From the NCBI GenBank assembly GCA_030847615.1, contig JAUMIR010000003.1:26286501-26350500 (forward strand): 64,000 nt of DNA, in the 5' to 3' direction. Under the pieces are notes generated by a model that made no database searches, was not told where the DNA came from, and saw nothing but the letters and a program-made list of their open reading frames with translations. Position 1 is the stretch's first letter; every line of letters begins with the position of its first letter. Shown piece after piece: positions 46,309 through 57,482 of this stretch. The position numbers and the translations under genes are program-made. The stretch comes from Gambelia wislizenii. Taxonomy: Eukaryota; Chordata; Lepidosauria; Squamata; Crotaphytidae.

Positions 46309-46954
46309 CTTCCTTTTATTTTTGTGCAGTAGGGAAACCACAAAAATTAGGATGGTGTTTGCCGGATCAGTCAGAAAAAAAAAAAAAGAATCATAAAATT
46401 CACTATAGATAACCCATCATTGTATGTGTTTAATATTTTATCCAGGAAGAGTAGCTCTATGTTTTCAAATTGTTAACTAGTGTTCAATTAGGCAAATAAT
46501 ATAATGGAACCCATTGCAGGTTTCTCCTTTCTTTGATGATAAAGAATTATGGCTCTTATTAATATTTCACACATTTTGTAGGTAATAGCACTGGTTCTAT
46601 GACTTCATACTTTTCCCCCCAAATGGTCTCTAGATTGTACTTAGGAAATGTTATTACAAGAATTTCTGTCATATTTTTTGAAAAGATGGTTTCCTCTGCA
46701 TGGCATGAAACAGTGGGTTATTTCACTGGAATTTTAACTTCCCCAAAGAAAAGTTCAAGGAGTCAGACATCACCGAGGTTTCTAAAGTAACAAAATGTAC
46801 TAAAGGCACTCATATGATATCAGAATAAATAAAGAAACAGTGTTCATTTCTGAATTGTGTTCCTCCACACCATTGGTGGACTTATTGTACTGTTCACTAA
46901 GTTGTGGTGCAAACACTAATGGAATTTGGCACCTCCAATTCTGTTGAGAACCAG
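46309..46954. other. Unique DNA, nothing recognised
   Basis: No repeat family or exon recognised; an A run at 46375-46387. Confidence 0.4.
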
Positions 46955-46993
46955 CCTGCTATAGTGGTCTGAGTGTTGGACTAGGACTTTGGG
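46955..46993 (+). mobile_element. tRNA-SINE head, part 1 of 2
   Basis: AACCAGCCTGCTATAGTGGT and GAGTGTTGGACTAGGACTTT are the A-box head. It ends in GACTTTGGG, which recurs at 47596 where the SINE resumes. Confidence 0.85.
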
Positions 46994-47070
46994 CAGTAAA
47001 AATGAAAGGTACAGATATAGGATGGGTGACACCTGGGTTGACGGCAGTACATGTGAAAGGGATCTAGGAG

Positions 47071-47350
47071 ACTGCAGGCAGCAGTTTCCTCCTTGGCCAA
47101 TCAGAGGCTCAGCAGGCCCTGAGCCTCTGATTGGCTAAGATAGCTTCTGGCCGGAAAATTGGGGGAAGAGCAGCCTCTTCCCTATTGGTCAGTTTACGAT
47201 CCTCTCTCCAGCCAGCATTAGCTGGCCAGAGAGCGGGTGACCACCAAGATGGCGGTGCCCACAGCCCCGTCCTCGGGGGCTCCCCCAGCTGAACTCTACG
47301 GCCACTGGCGGTAAGTCCAGCAGCCGATTTTTCTGATCCTCTAGAAAAAG
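47071..47350 (+). promoter_or_regulatory. Promoter plus first-exon-like segment inside CR1
   Basis: In order: a CCAAT box in a hairpin (47097-47134), an inverted CCAAT (TATTGG, 47183-47188), a YY1-like AAGATGGCGG whose ATG (47249-47251) has A at -3 and G at +4, 20 open codons plus 2 bases (MAVPTAPSS... to ...ELYGHW, 47249-47310), then the splice donor GTAAGT (47311-47316). Proline- and alanine-rich N-termini of this kind are common in housekeeping genes. I do not recognise the protein, and no second exon was found. It may be a captured first exon, or a repeat-borne module like that at 2140-2240, which also ends GGTAAGTCCAG. Confidence 0.4.
47092..47139. repeat. CCAAT-bearing hairpin
   Basis: A perfect 16-bp inverted repeat (47097-47112 with 47119-47134, CCAATCAGAGGCTCAG and its complement) around a 6-base loop, CAGGCC. 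It extends outward to 47092/47139 with one G-T mismatch. It places two CCAAT boxes head to head. Confidence 0.92.
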
Positions 47351-47595
47351 GGACATGGAACAATGGACTCAAACTACTGGAAAACAGATTCCCCTAAACA
47401 TTAGGAAGAACTTCCTGACAGTACGAGCTGTTTGGCAGTGGAATGCACTGCCTCGGAGTGTAGTGAAGTCTCCTTTGGAGGTTTTAAAACAGAGGCTGGG
47501 TGGCCATCTGTTGGGAATGCTTTGATTGGGTACTCCTGCATGGCAGGGGTTGGACTGGATGGCCCTTGTGGTCTCTTCCAACTCTATGATTTTTT

Positions 47596-47775
47596 GACTT
47601 TGGGACAGCAAAGATTCAGTTCCCTGCTTGACCGTGGAAATTCCCTGGGTGACCTTGGCAAGTCCCACTCAGCCTCAGAGGAAGGTAATGGAAACCCCCA
47701 CCCCGAACAAATCTTGGCAAGAAAACCCTATGATGAGTTTACCTTGGGGTAACCTTTAAATGAATTGAAGGCGAC
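47596..47775 (+). mobile_element. tRNA-SINE body, part 2 of 2
   Basis: GTTCCCTGCTTGACCGTGG, TGGGTGACCTTGGCAAGTCC, CAGCCTCAGAGGAAGG, ATCTTGGCAAGAAAACCCTA and AATTGAAGGCGACAGAACAAG are the SINE body and tail following the head at 46955. Confidence 0.85.
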
Positions 47776-48914
47776 AGAACAAGAATAATTCTGGTGATAC
47801 TTTCTATCCAATGTTATGGTAGTGCTAAAAATGCAGGCACTACTGGAATCAGAATAGTTAATGTAAGCATCATGTAATGTAATGAAGTCACAATGGGTTG
47901 TGAAATGGGTTGTAGAACAGGTTGTGGAATTATTTGTACAACCACTGTCATGATGGAGTTTCCATCATTCTGCCTCAAGGTTGATTGCAACTCCCATCAT
48001 TCTTCCAGAGAACTACATTTCCCATTATCTGCAAACAGCTATTGTCTTGCCAGCATAATATCAGGTAATGGTTAAAGGAACTAAGGGGGAGGTGAAAGAG
48101 ATCTCCAGATTCAGCATCATCAGTGATGTCACAGAATCCGAGGCAGGACTAACCAATGAAACTGCCAAAGTGGTAATTTCAAAAAGAGACTATAAATTCT
48201 TTGTTCTGGGCACATGTGAGTCAGACCATGCAATTTTGAGACAAAAGGAACATCTGGGGACTGCACCTCATGTCCCATGGAAAGAGGACTAGAAGATGCT
48301 GTTGAGCCAGTCAGGAACATTAACTGGCTCCGGCCTTCCATTTGAATCCAACAGAAGATGGCATTATTGTAAATAGCTTTAGGGCCCATTTAGAATGGCA
48401 TTAGGGACCCTTATGTTATTTTCTCAAATTTTGGCTGGATATAGCTGAACTTAGTTAAATGAATGTAGCTTAAAATAACTGAATACTTTGACTTTAATAC
48501 CTTTGCTATTTCTGTAACTTTAAAGTGAGCCTGGGGGCATGGAGGATGCCTGCTCTCACGAGAAATGTGCATAACTTGAACTTGCTTGAATAAAATAAGC
48601 CATTTCTAATCTTCCTATATGCTGATGCTGTACGTGCCTACACTTCTTGGTCTTGCTACATTTCTCTATCTCTGTGGGAATAGGAGGGGTGAGTTGGGTG
48701 GTTCACAGTGTCAGGTAGTCCCACTGGTTATCCAGTCTTCCACTGGGCTAGTTATAAAGACTTCAGTGGGTGGTGGCAGCATTTTGGCCTGTAGGGGGCA
48801 CCCTTGAGTGAGGCTGCTTGGGGTACCTCTACAGGGAAGCTAAATTTGGGAGTGCCAGGCAGAGAGCCCTCAGTTTGGCCCTGACAACCACTTACATGAA
48901 AGCTTGTGGAACCA
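47776..48914. other. Unique DNA, nothing recognised
   Basis: No repeat family or exon recognised. Confidence 0.4.
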
Positions 48915-48955
48915 ATCGTGGTCTCTTCCAACTCTGCAATTCTATGATTCTAACT
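48915..48955 (+). mobile_element. CR1 3' tail, very short
   Basis: GTGGTCTCTTCCAACTCTGC followed by ATTCTATGATTCTAAC is the last ~40 bp of CR1, a severely 5'-truncated insertion. Confidence 0.8.
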
Positions 48956-49296
48956 ATTTTCAGAATGGCTTCACAATGGCCTGCATAAGCATAGTCAAAG
49001 CTGAGTTTGACACTTGTACAAGGAAGAAAACAACATTTCCACAAGTAATAGAAGCTTTGTGCTAATGGTATGACACCACTAAATGCAATCCTTTATCTCC
49101 TAAAACCTCAGCATCTGCCCATGAAAATGAGAACATCATAGCACCAATTCTTTTGCGGTTTTGTGGCAAAGACCACGGACCACTAAGTCTTGTATATCTT
49201 GTTAGTTAGTTGAATATTTAACATGATCCAGATCCAGATTATATATCCCTGTGAGCATTCTGTTCACTTATTATTCAGAGTCATTTCCTATGTCAT
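48956..49296. other. Unique DNA, nothing recognised
   Basis: No repeat family or exon recognised. Confidence 0.4.

Positions 49297-49327
<31 letters not shown>
49297..49327. repeat. (GT)n microsatellite
   Basis: A pure GT run. Confidence 0.95.
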
Positions 49328-49329
<2 letters not shown>

Positions 49330-49790
49330 GCACGCACAATTGACTTCTGACTCATGTTCCTGTGTTTTTCCATCTTGTCCAGAATTACCCCATTGAATAT
49401 GCAGCTTTTGCCCCTAAGGGAGACATGCAAGATCAATTTTAGAGGTAGGAGGGGGCAGGAAGTACAACTTAATTGCACTTTTTCACACACTCTACATCGC
49501 AACCAAAGTGGTTGTTCCTATTTCAAAAACAAAAGAACTAACCTCCCCATAGATTTACTCTGTGTGTCTACAATGAATAAACCATGGTTTGTTGTTGTTG
49601 CCGAATTAAGTTTTGAAGTGTTATTCTACATATGTAGCGTGAATTGCAGTTAGATTCGGGATTGCAGCCTGTATTCATTAGATCAGTTATAAAACAAACT
49701 GAAATTGTGAGGAAAAAGTAATCTGTATCAGTCACGGAAATTTAGGCATATTTAAGTCCTAAATCAGGAGTTGGAATTGTGTGGTTCTCA
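49328..49790. other. Unique DNA, nothing recognised
   Basis: A plus-strand frame of 99 codons (49354-49653) has no recognisable domain. Confidence 0.4.
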
Positions 49791-49900
49791 CAGAATCATA
49801 GAGCTGAAAGGGGCTCCATGGGTCATCAAGTCCAACCCGTTGCTCAGTGAAGGATCTCCAACTAAAGTATCCCCAGCAGGTACCTGTTCAGCCTCATTCT
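49791..49900 (-). mobile_element. CR1 LINE 3' end
   Basis: CAGAATCATAGAGCTGAAAGG, CATCAAGTCCAACCCG and GTATCCCCAGCAGGTACC are the CR1 3' end in reverse, about 110 bp. It ends at a (GATA)n tract (49903-49928). Confidence 0.8.
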
Positions 49901-49929
49901 CATAGATAGAGAGATAGAGAGATAGATAG

Positions 49930-50745
49930 GACCATTTGAAAAACAAATACACAATAAATCAATACTATCAAACTGACAAAAATGCATTAAACAAATTATG
50001 AAATATAAAATAAAACACATCCACACTAAATCTCACTCAGCTTTATGTTGTTACTATAAGAAGTATTGTTAATTGTTGATAATCTGTATCTTCCTACTTA
50101 CAATCAAGCCACAGTCTATACTTCCCGTTACGCTAAGACACAAAGATATACTTATTAGATTTCAACTGTCCTGACTTAGACTAATGAATTAGTTATAACA
50201 GCAACAAAAGTTTTATATTCTAAACTGGAGCACACACATCAACAGAATTTTGTATTATTAATCAGTTCAAAAATCCCGAGTTAGCCCAATAGAGTCTATA
50301 GTCTCCAAATCACTTATTTCAGGAATTATCTGGAGTAGTTTCATTGACCTCAATGAGAGTTTGATGTGATGACTACATGTGGAGACATATGATAGTTGGC
50401 AGCTGTGATGGCATGAAGCAAACAGAGTTTGGAAGATGCATAACAGTCAGTTGAAAGATGAACTAGACATGACAAGAAACCTTATTTTAGAAGTTGAAAA
50501 GAAATATGGGTTATGAAAGAAGATGAATAGATAAGAATGTCAAGGATAGGTGAGAATCAGGCAGACTATAAACCAGATGAATGAGGGGATAAGGATTCTT
50601 GAATATTGTATAATGAACACTGCTTGCACAATGGAAAATGTAGATTTGGCTTCTAAGATAACTGAAAGAAATTAATGGAAAGAAAGTTTCCCGTCCCTTC
50701 TGCTCCTCTGCGCCCACTTGTGCCTTCCATCCTTACTGAACAAGT
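49930..50745. other. Unique DNA, nothing recognised
   Basis: No repeat family or exon recognised. Confidence 0.4.
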
Positions 50746-50749
50746 GCGG

Positions 50750-51155
50750 TGGGAGGTTTGGAAACCATGCTCATGAGGAGCAAGTTAGGGAGTTGGGTAT
50801 ATTTAGCCTGGAGACGGGAAGATGAAGTGGTGAATGATAGCCATGTTTAAATATTTGAAGGGCTGTCATACTGAGGATGGAGCAAGCTTGTTTTCTGCTG
50901 TTCCAGAGACAAGGACAAACTGCAGGAAAAGAAATTCCACCTAAACATTAGGAAGAACTTCCAGATAGTAAGAGCTGTTTGGCAGTGGAATGCACTGCCT
51001 TGGAGTGTGGTGGAGTCTCCTTCTTTGGAGATTTTTAAACAGAGACTCGATGGCCATCTGTCGGGTGTGCTTTGATTGTGTATTCCTGCATGGCAGGGGT
51101 TTGGACTAGATGACCCTTGTGGTCTCTTCCAACTCGATGATTCTATGAGTCTAAG
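50750..51155 (+). mobile_element. CR1 LINE 3' end
   Basis: GAGTTGGGTATATTTAGCCT, TTGAAGGGCTGTCATACTGA, GGAAGAACTTCCAGATAGTA and GTGGTCTCTTCCAACTCGAT followed by GATTCTATGAG follow the order of the CR1 C-terminal coding region and tail. Frame broken; non-functional. Confidence 0.88.
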
Positions 51156-51189
51156 TTCTGTAACTTAACTCATGTCCCCAATTTACATT

Positions 51190-51275
51190 CCCCTTCAGTC
51201 TTTTCTTTTTTCAAGCTAAACATTCCTAGTTCCTTCAAGTTTTTTCCCATTAGGGCTTGGTTTCCTGAACCTTCT
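51190..51275 (-). mobile_element. CR1 LINE fragment, opposite orientation
   Basis: CAGTCTTTTCTTTTTTCAAG, GCTAAACATTCCTAGTTCC and TTAGGGCTTGGTTTCCTGAA are the reverse of the GMFSLEK-coding region of CR1. It lies tail to tail with the copy at 50750 and just before the L2. Confidence 0.75.
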
Positions 51276-51285
51276 TCCCTGAACC

Positions 51286-51461
51286 AGAGTCAAGACCTGG
51301 CTGGGAAGGGTGAGCTTTTGCTTGGGAGCCATGCCCCTTCTTCCACCATGAAGCTACAAGAACTGCTTACCAGCTGAGAGTCAAGACCTGGCTGGAAAGG
51401 GTGAGCTTTTGCTTGGGAGCCACACCCTTTCTTCCACCCTGAAGCTACAAGAACTGCTTAC
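51286..51461 (+). repeat. Tandem 5' repeats of the L2
   Basis: Two 85-bp units (51286-51370, 51377-51461), separated by 6 bases (91-bp period). Both start AGAGTCAAGACCTGGCTGG and end AAGAACTGCTTAC, with only a few differences. Tandem 5' units in LINEs can be promoter monomers; that role is inferred here. Confidence 0.92.
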
Positions 51462-54400
51462 AATGATTATTTATCATTACCACCATATAATGGAACCAGG
51501 AATGATCTGGGTGCAGGAATTGAGGTCATGTCGGGGAAGGGAAGGTATGGCGGCAACAGAGTGAAGAAATATTACAAAAGAAGAAGGGATCGATGCTTAA
51601 TATCTATCCCTTCTTCAGTTCACTCTGTTTCCCAGAATAATTTGCAGAGCATACCATCCTTTCCACAGCCCCTTACTCTGCTCCTTTGCAATGCCAGGTC
51701 GGTTAAAAATAAGACTTATATTATACATGACCTCTTAGTGGATGAGGCTGCCGATCTGGCATGCTTTACCTAGACCTGGCTGGGAGATGCCACTGCTGCG
51801 ACATGGGTGTGGGCTCTCCCGGTTGGGTATACAGTCAGCGAGCAGATAAGGGAAAGTGGGTGGAGGGGGGCAATGTGGCCTTGGTTCATAGAAACAACTT
51901 AACCTTGACCAGGAAGCCTATCCGGAAAACAGCTTGCATCAAGTGCATGTACCTTTGCCTGAAAACCAGGGATAGTTTGGGGATTCTGTTGGTATACCAG
52001 CCACCCCGTCGCTTAACAGACTCCCTGACTGAGCTGACCCAGCTGATCTCTGAGTTGTTGTTGGAGTTGCCTAGACTTTTGGTTTTGGGCAACTTCAACA
52101 TTCCACTCGAGACCAGCGTGTCAAATCTAACTGGTGAGGCTCGGGAGTTCATGGAAAACATGACAAACATGGGCCTATCCCAATTGGTTGACGGGCCCAC
52201 ACATTGTGCAGGTCATACCCTCGATGCGATCTTCAGTATGGAACAGGAATATCCGTGGGCGGAGGTTACAAAAGCCTTCGCATTGTCATGGACTGATCAC
52301 TTCCTGGTCAAGATGGAACTAAGAGCCATTGTCTGCCCCTCCAGGGGTGGTGGACCCATTAGAATGGTCTGCCCTCAAAGGCTGATGGAACCAATTGGTT
52401 TCCAGAAAGCCCTAGAGGGTTTAATGGTTGGTAATGCCGGTGATTCTGTCGAGGCTTTGGTCAGCATCTGGAACACTGATCTTACCAAGGCTATCGACAC
52501 AATTGCTCCCAAGCGTCCTTTCGAGCCCGCCTCCAATCGTAAACCCTGGTACACAGAGGAGCTTAGGAGGATGAAGCGAACTGGACAACAGCTAGAGTGC
52601 AAGTGGCAGAAGACTCGACTCTTATCCGACAGAACTCGCCATAGGAAGCATCTTGATTCCTATCGGGAGGCAATATATGCAGCACAGAGATCCTTCTGTT
52701 CTGCACATATTGCTTCTGCAGAGTCCCATCCAGCAGAGTTGTTTAAGGTGGTGGGGGAGCTGACACAGGCTTCTCCTGTGCCAGACCCCCTAGTTAACCC
52801 GACAACAGCCTGCTGTGATGCATTTAACATCCACTTTGCAGATAAAATCTCTCAGATAAGAGCTGACTTGGATGCCAATGTTCTGACAGAATCCATAGAT
52901 GAGGCATCCAACAACTCCGTTGATGGCATTACTGGATCAGTTTCAATCAGTGAGTACCGATGATGTGGACAAGCTCCTTGGAAGAGTGAGGAAGACAACT
53001 TGCTCTCTTGATCCCTGTCCATCTTGGCTGGTTGTCTGGGGGGGGACGCATTGAGAGTATTCCTACGGGCCACAATCAATGTGTCCTTCAGGGAAGGTAT
53101 CGTACCATCTTGTTTAAACAAGGCGGCGGTTAAGCCACTCCTGAAAAAACCTCCCCTGGACCCCCTGGACAGGAACAATTACAGACCAGTGTCCTTGCTA
53201 CCTTTTTTAAGCAAGGTGATGGAGATGGCAGTTGCTTCCCAACTCCAAGCCATCTTGGATGAAACCAATTATCTTGATCCATTTCAAACCGGCTTCAGGA
53301 CAGGATATGAAGTTGAGACTGCCATGGTTGCTATAACCGACGACCTCCACATGAGCATCGACAGGGGTAGTGTGACCCTGCTGGTGCTCTTGGACCTCTC
53401 AGCGGCCTTTGACACTGTAGATAATTCTATCCTCTTGGATCACCTGAGAGAGTTAGGAATTGGAGGCACTGCTCTGCTGTGGTTCCGTTCCTTTCTCTTA
53501 GGCATATCCCAGAGGGTGAGTTGATCTTCCAGAATTGAGCTTAATTGTGGTGTCCCTCAGGGTGCCATCCTGTCCCTGATGCTATTTAACGTTTATATGA
53601 AGCCGCATGACCAGATCGTCGGCTCAGACTTCAGATGGCATCTCTCCTCTCAATGACTGTCTTAGAGTGGTAATGGTTTGGATGAGGAAAAGCAGATTGA
53701 GACTAAATCCAGACAAAACGGAGGTACTGACAGTCATAGGCCCGAAAACAGGTCTGGGAATACAACTTCCAGGCCTGGATGGCGTCACACTCTCCTCTAA
53801 GGACTGTGTTCACAGTCTGGGGGTACTCCTAGATTCGTCACTTCACATGACTAGTCAGGTGAGTGCGACGGTCAGGAGTGCCTGTTATCAGCTTCAGCTG
53901 ATACGCCAGCTGTGCCCTTACCTGGATGCAAGGGATCTGGAAACTGGTACATGCTTTGGTAACCTCACGTCTGGATTACTGTAACACACTCTACATGGGG
54001 CTACCCCGGAAACTTCAACTGGTACAAAATATGGCAGCCAGGTTAATTACGGGTACATCTAGGAGAGAGCATATAACACCTGTGCTTAAATCTCTCCACT
54101 GGCTGCCGATCAGTTTCCAGGCACAGTACAAGGTGTTGGTTTTAACCTTTAAAGCCCTACATGGCTTGCGTCCATCTTATCTCCGGGACTGCCTCATCCC
54201 ATATGATCCCCCCGCACACTTCGGTTCTCTGGGAGGAACCTGTTGCAGCCTATGAAAACTAGGCTGTCGCAGATCTCCCAAAGGGCCTTCTCTTCTATGG
54301 CTCCCAGACTTTGGAATGGCCTGCCAGACGAGATCCATCTTATCACTACTCTTGATAGCTTCAAGAAAGTGCTAAAGATGGATCTCTTCTGGCAGGCCTT

Positions 54401-54654
54401 CCTGGAATAACTTCCTGGCTCACGGGGAACTGATTGCTTACCCACCCCCCTGCCGCTATTGCCATTATTTATTTGTTTGTTTATTTGTTTGTGTATTGTA
54501 TTGTATTTTATCTTTGTTTTAATTCTCTATTAGTTTAATTTAGTTTTAAGGGGTGGGAGGGTTAGGATTGGGAAGTATTGTTCTAACTTGCTGTGTTTTA
54601 ATCTTGTTGTATGCCATCCCAGTTGCCAAGCAGAGGGGTGGGTTAAAAATAAAT

Positions 54655-54690
54655 TATTATTATTATTATTATTATTATTAAAGTACAGTG
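54655..54690. repeat. (TTA)n tail of L2
   Basis: The trinucleotide run that ends L2-type elements. Confidence 0.95.
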
Positions 54691-54804
54691 CCTAGGAAAG
54701 TTCACTGTACCCCAGGTAAAGTAAGGTAGAAAATAAAATCAAAGTGTTGCTTCCTTTTACTTGGAAGCTAGTTCTATCAATGTAAACTAAAACTACATTC
54801 ATCT

Positions 54805-55085
54805 TTTTTGTGGCTGCATCACACTGCTGACCCATGTTGAGCTTATGATCAATTACAACCTCCAGATCCTTTTCATATGCACTGCTGTCAAGTCAGATGT
54901 TCCCTATGTCATATCTGTGCATCTGCAGTTGTGCCTTTTGTCTTCATTCTTTGTTAGTTCCAACAAGTTCCCATTCTATCAAGGTCATGTTGAATATGTT
55001 CCTGTTTACTGAGATGGCAATTATACCTCAGGAGTCTGTATCACCCACACTTTTGATACATATTCCTATCACATTTTCTCTGAAA
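54805..55085 (-). mobile_element. CR1 LINE fragment
   Basis: GTGGCTGCATCACACTGCTG, GACCCATGTTGAGCTTATGA, AGATCCTTTTCATATGCACT and CCATTCTATCAAGGTCATG are the region coding for VDHKLNMSQQCDAA in reverse. Degraded. Confidence 0.8.
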
Positions 55086-56527
55086 TGAGACTGAAATGTA
55101 AAAAGCCAGATTCAGAGAAATGTTTGATAGGAATATAAGTTTTACCATATATTGATTTCTTAAAATAATCATCTTTTAGTCTATTACTACATTGATTAAT
55201 CAATCAATCATATTTAAATAAAGTTGTACATTATCAGTATTTCACTGTAGGTTCATTTTGAGATATTAAAACAAGGGTAATAACTCTGCGTTTAAATAAA
55301 TAAAATGTGCTGCTTAACCAAAAGAAAAGATACTGATAATTTTGATTATGGATTTCCTAAACCAATGCTCCTCTGGCTAACTGATGGTGGAGGTTGGGGG
55401 GGATTGGATCCCCTCCAATGTGCCAGGGACTGTCACCATATTTGTCTACATGTGTTTCTTTTCTTTCCTGGAAACTCTCCAGAGACTAGCAGCCAATGGC
55501 TTGAGGACCGGCACCAAGCTAGGGACCACCACTTTGAGTAGCACTGGCCCATACTACAAATAGTTTGATACAAACTATGTATTGTTATGACTGTTCAAAA
55601 AAAAATCTGTGGCAAACTTGGAATGGTGCAATGAGATCACAAACAATTGCTCCTTACACCCCGTCCAGAGTTTAGATTATTCAACCTGTCTTTCAGATTA
55701 TGAAAACAGGTCTGAGAGCAGTGCATGTATTACAGTTTACGGTGATGCAGAACTGTTGCAACATAGCTGGAATGTAATACTGCTTGATGTGAAATTCTGC
55801 CATAAAGCATTACCGCCATTGAAAAGCATATTAAGATATGGAAGCCCTAAATATAAGCAATATAATATTTAAAAATAATTTAATTTATTCTTATTTTATT
55901 TATTTGATTCATAGGCCACAGTTTTTTCTACAAATGGGACTTGGGTTATTAAACTAATCTACACTCTTTGGTATTTTTAAGTTTTCAGTTACATATGGCA
56001 CTCTTGCCAGGTGTCTTGATTTGGCAAGAGGTACATTTTTATTGTCTCTCCTCTAACAAATACTCCAAGTAAATAGATGATACCATATCTGGTGAAGGAG
56101 ACTGATTTAGAACTGCTGGGAACATTGCCCAGAAAAACACTATTCATTGTGTTAGTGGCATTCTTCTACAGATTCTAATCTCCTTATGCCCCAAAATGCT
56201 CTTCCCTATTGAAACAGGTTGGGCAATGTCCTCTTCAGAAAGAAAATGTGACAAACTGCCAAGGCAGCATGGTTATATAATCACAACTGCTAGATGAATG
56301 CATGTTCATCTGAGACATACCCATCCTTTATCAATCCAAACATATGATTCGAGAAAAGGCAGGCTCAACTGATTTTTTTGTTTGTTTGTTTCATTTTAGC
56401 ATGGGATTGGGTAAATATGACTGTTTATCCCAGTCAAATGGTTAGGAAAGCTATGTAGATCAGACTTGTCAAAACTGGAACAGTTTGAAGAAATAACATA
56501 AATTTTAATTTATTGATAATAAATTAA
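55086..56527. other. Unique DNA, nothing recognised
   Basis: No repeat family or exon recognised; an 87-codon frame (55609-55872) has no domain. Confidence 0.4.
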
Positions 56528-56540
56528 ATTGATAAAGTCA

Positions 56541-57482
56541 TTGACTTTATCAATGACTTGGATGAGGGAATTAGGGGCATACTTATCAAATTTGCAGATG
56601 ACACCAAATTAGGAGGAGTAGCTAATACCCTAGAGGACAGGATCAAAATTCAGAATGACCTGGATAGACTGGAGAGCTGGGCCAAAGCTAACAAAATGAA
56701 ATTCAATACGGAGAAATGTAAAGTACTGCACTTAGGGAGGAAAAATGAAATGCATAGATATAGGATGGGAGAGACCTGGCTAAACGAGACTACGTGCGAA
56801 AGGGATCTAGGAGTCCTAGTAGACCACAAGTTGAACATGAGTCAACAGTGTGATATGGCAGCTAAAAAGGCCAATGCGATTTTGAGCTGTATCAATAGAA
56901 GTATAGTGTCTAGATCAAAGGAAGTAATAGTGCCGCTCTATTCTGCCTTGGTCAGACCTCACCTAGAATACTGTGTCCAGTTCTGGGCACCACAATTCCA
57001 AAAGGATATTGACAAATTGGAGCATGTCCAAAGAAGGGCGACTAAAATGGTGAAAGGTCTGGAAACCATGCCTTATGAGGAGAGACTTAGGGAGCTGGGT
57101 ATGTTTAGCCTGGAAAAAAGACAGTTAAGAGGCGATATGATAGCCCTGTTTAAGTATTTGAAGGGATGTCACTCTGAGGATGGAGCAGGCTTGTTTTCTG
57201 CTGCTCCAGAGACTGGAACACGGAGCAATGGATGCAAGCTCCAGGAACAGAGATTCCACCTCAACATGAGGAGGAACTTTCTGACAGTAAGAGCTGTTCG
57301 GCAGTGGAACACACTTCCTCGAAGCGGGGTGGGGTCTCCTTCCTTGGAGGTCTTTAAACAGAGGCTGGATTACCATCTGTCAGGGATGCTTTGATCAAGA
57401 TTTCCTGCGTGGCAGGGGGTTGGACTGGATGGCCCTCGTGGTCTCTTCCAACTCTACAATTCTATGTTTCTATGATTCTATA
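56541..57482 (+). mobile_element. CR1 LINE 3' end with 278-codon open frame
   Basis: The frame 56558-57394 (278 codons) is open to the natural stop. It has the reverse-transcriptase catalytic FADD box (residues 12-15), then LGVLVDHKLNMSQQCD, LYSALVRPHLEYCVQFWAPQ, LEHVQRRATKMVKGL and MPYEERLRELGMFSLEK. The tail has GGTCTCTTCCAACTCTAC and octamer repeats (ATTCTATG) to 57482. It lacks the endonuclease and the N-terminal part of the RT, so it cannot act alone. Intact frame and clean tail make it one of the younger CR1s here. Its left junction is a 27-bp palindrome. Confidence 0.93.

Larger units (their letters stand above)
46994..47595 (+). mobile_element. Chimeric CR1 insertion in a SINE
   Basis: GACTTTGGG is repeated on both sides (46985-46993, 47596-47604), so the whole segment looks like one insertion. 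It has three parts. 46997-47070 is CR1 coding sequence (GATATAGGATGGGTGACACC, AAAGGGATCTAGGAG). 47071-47350 is unrelated, GC-richer, promoter-like DNA. 47351-47595 is the CR1 3' end (GGAAGAACTTCCTGACAGTA, GGTCTCTTCCAACTCTATGA). Compared with the 56.5-kb CR1, about 400 bp are missing between the two CR1 parts. Template switching, or later replacement, could explain it. Confidence 0.75.
51281..54690 (+). mobile_element. L2-type LINE, nearly full length, inactive
   Basis: Order: two 85-bp 5' repeats (51286-51461); endonuclease start with LLLCNARSVKNK (51528-51773); endonuclease continuation with LVLGNFNIPLE and WTDHFLVKMEL plus linker (51761-52963); reverse transcriptase with NNYRPVSLLPFLSKVME and LLDLSAAFDTVDNSILLDHL (53024-53524); C-terminal region with RLNPDKTEVL (53607-53984) and [11 protein letters not shown] (53926-54255); a T-rich 3' region and a (TTA)n tail (54655-54690). 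Frames are broken near 51773, 52963 and 53524. The catalytic YADD segment is missing between VYMKPHD (about 53600) and LNDCLRVV (about 53653). The tail and motif order are those of squamate L2. Confidence 0.9.

Noticed and set aside
47109..47372. 87-codon minus-strand frame across the promoter-like segment
   Set aside because: It is the shadow of the GC-rich plus-strand segment; the plus strand has the better-placed ATG and splice donor.
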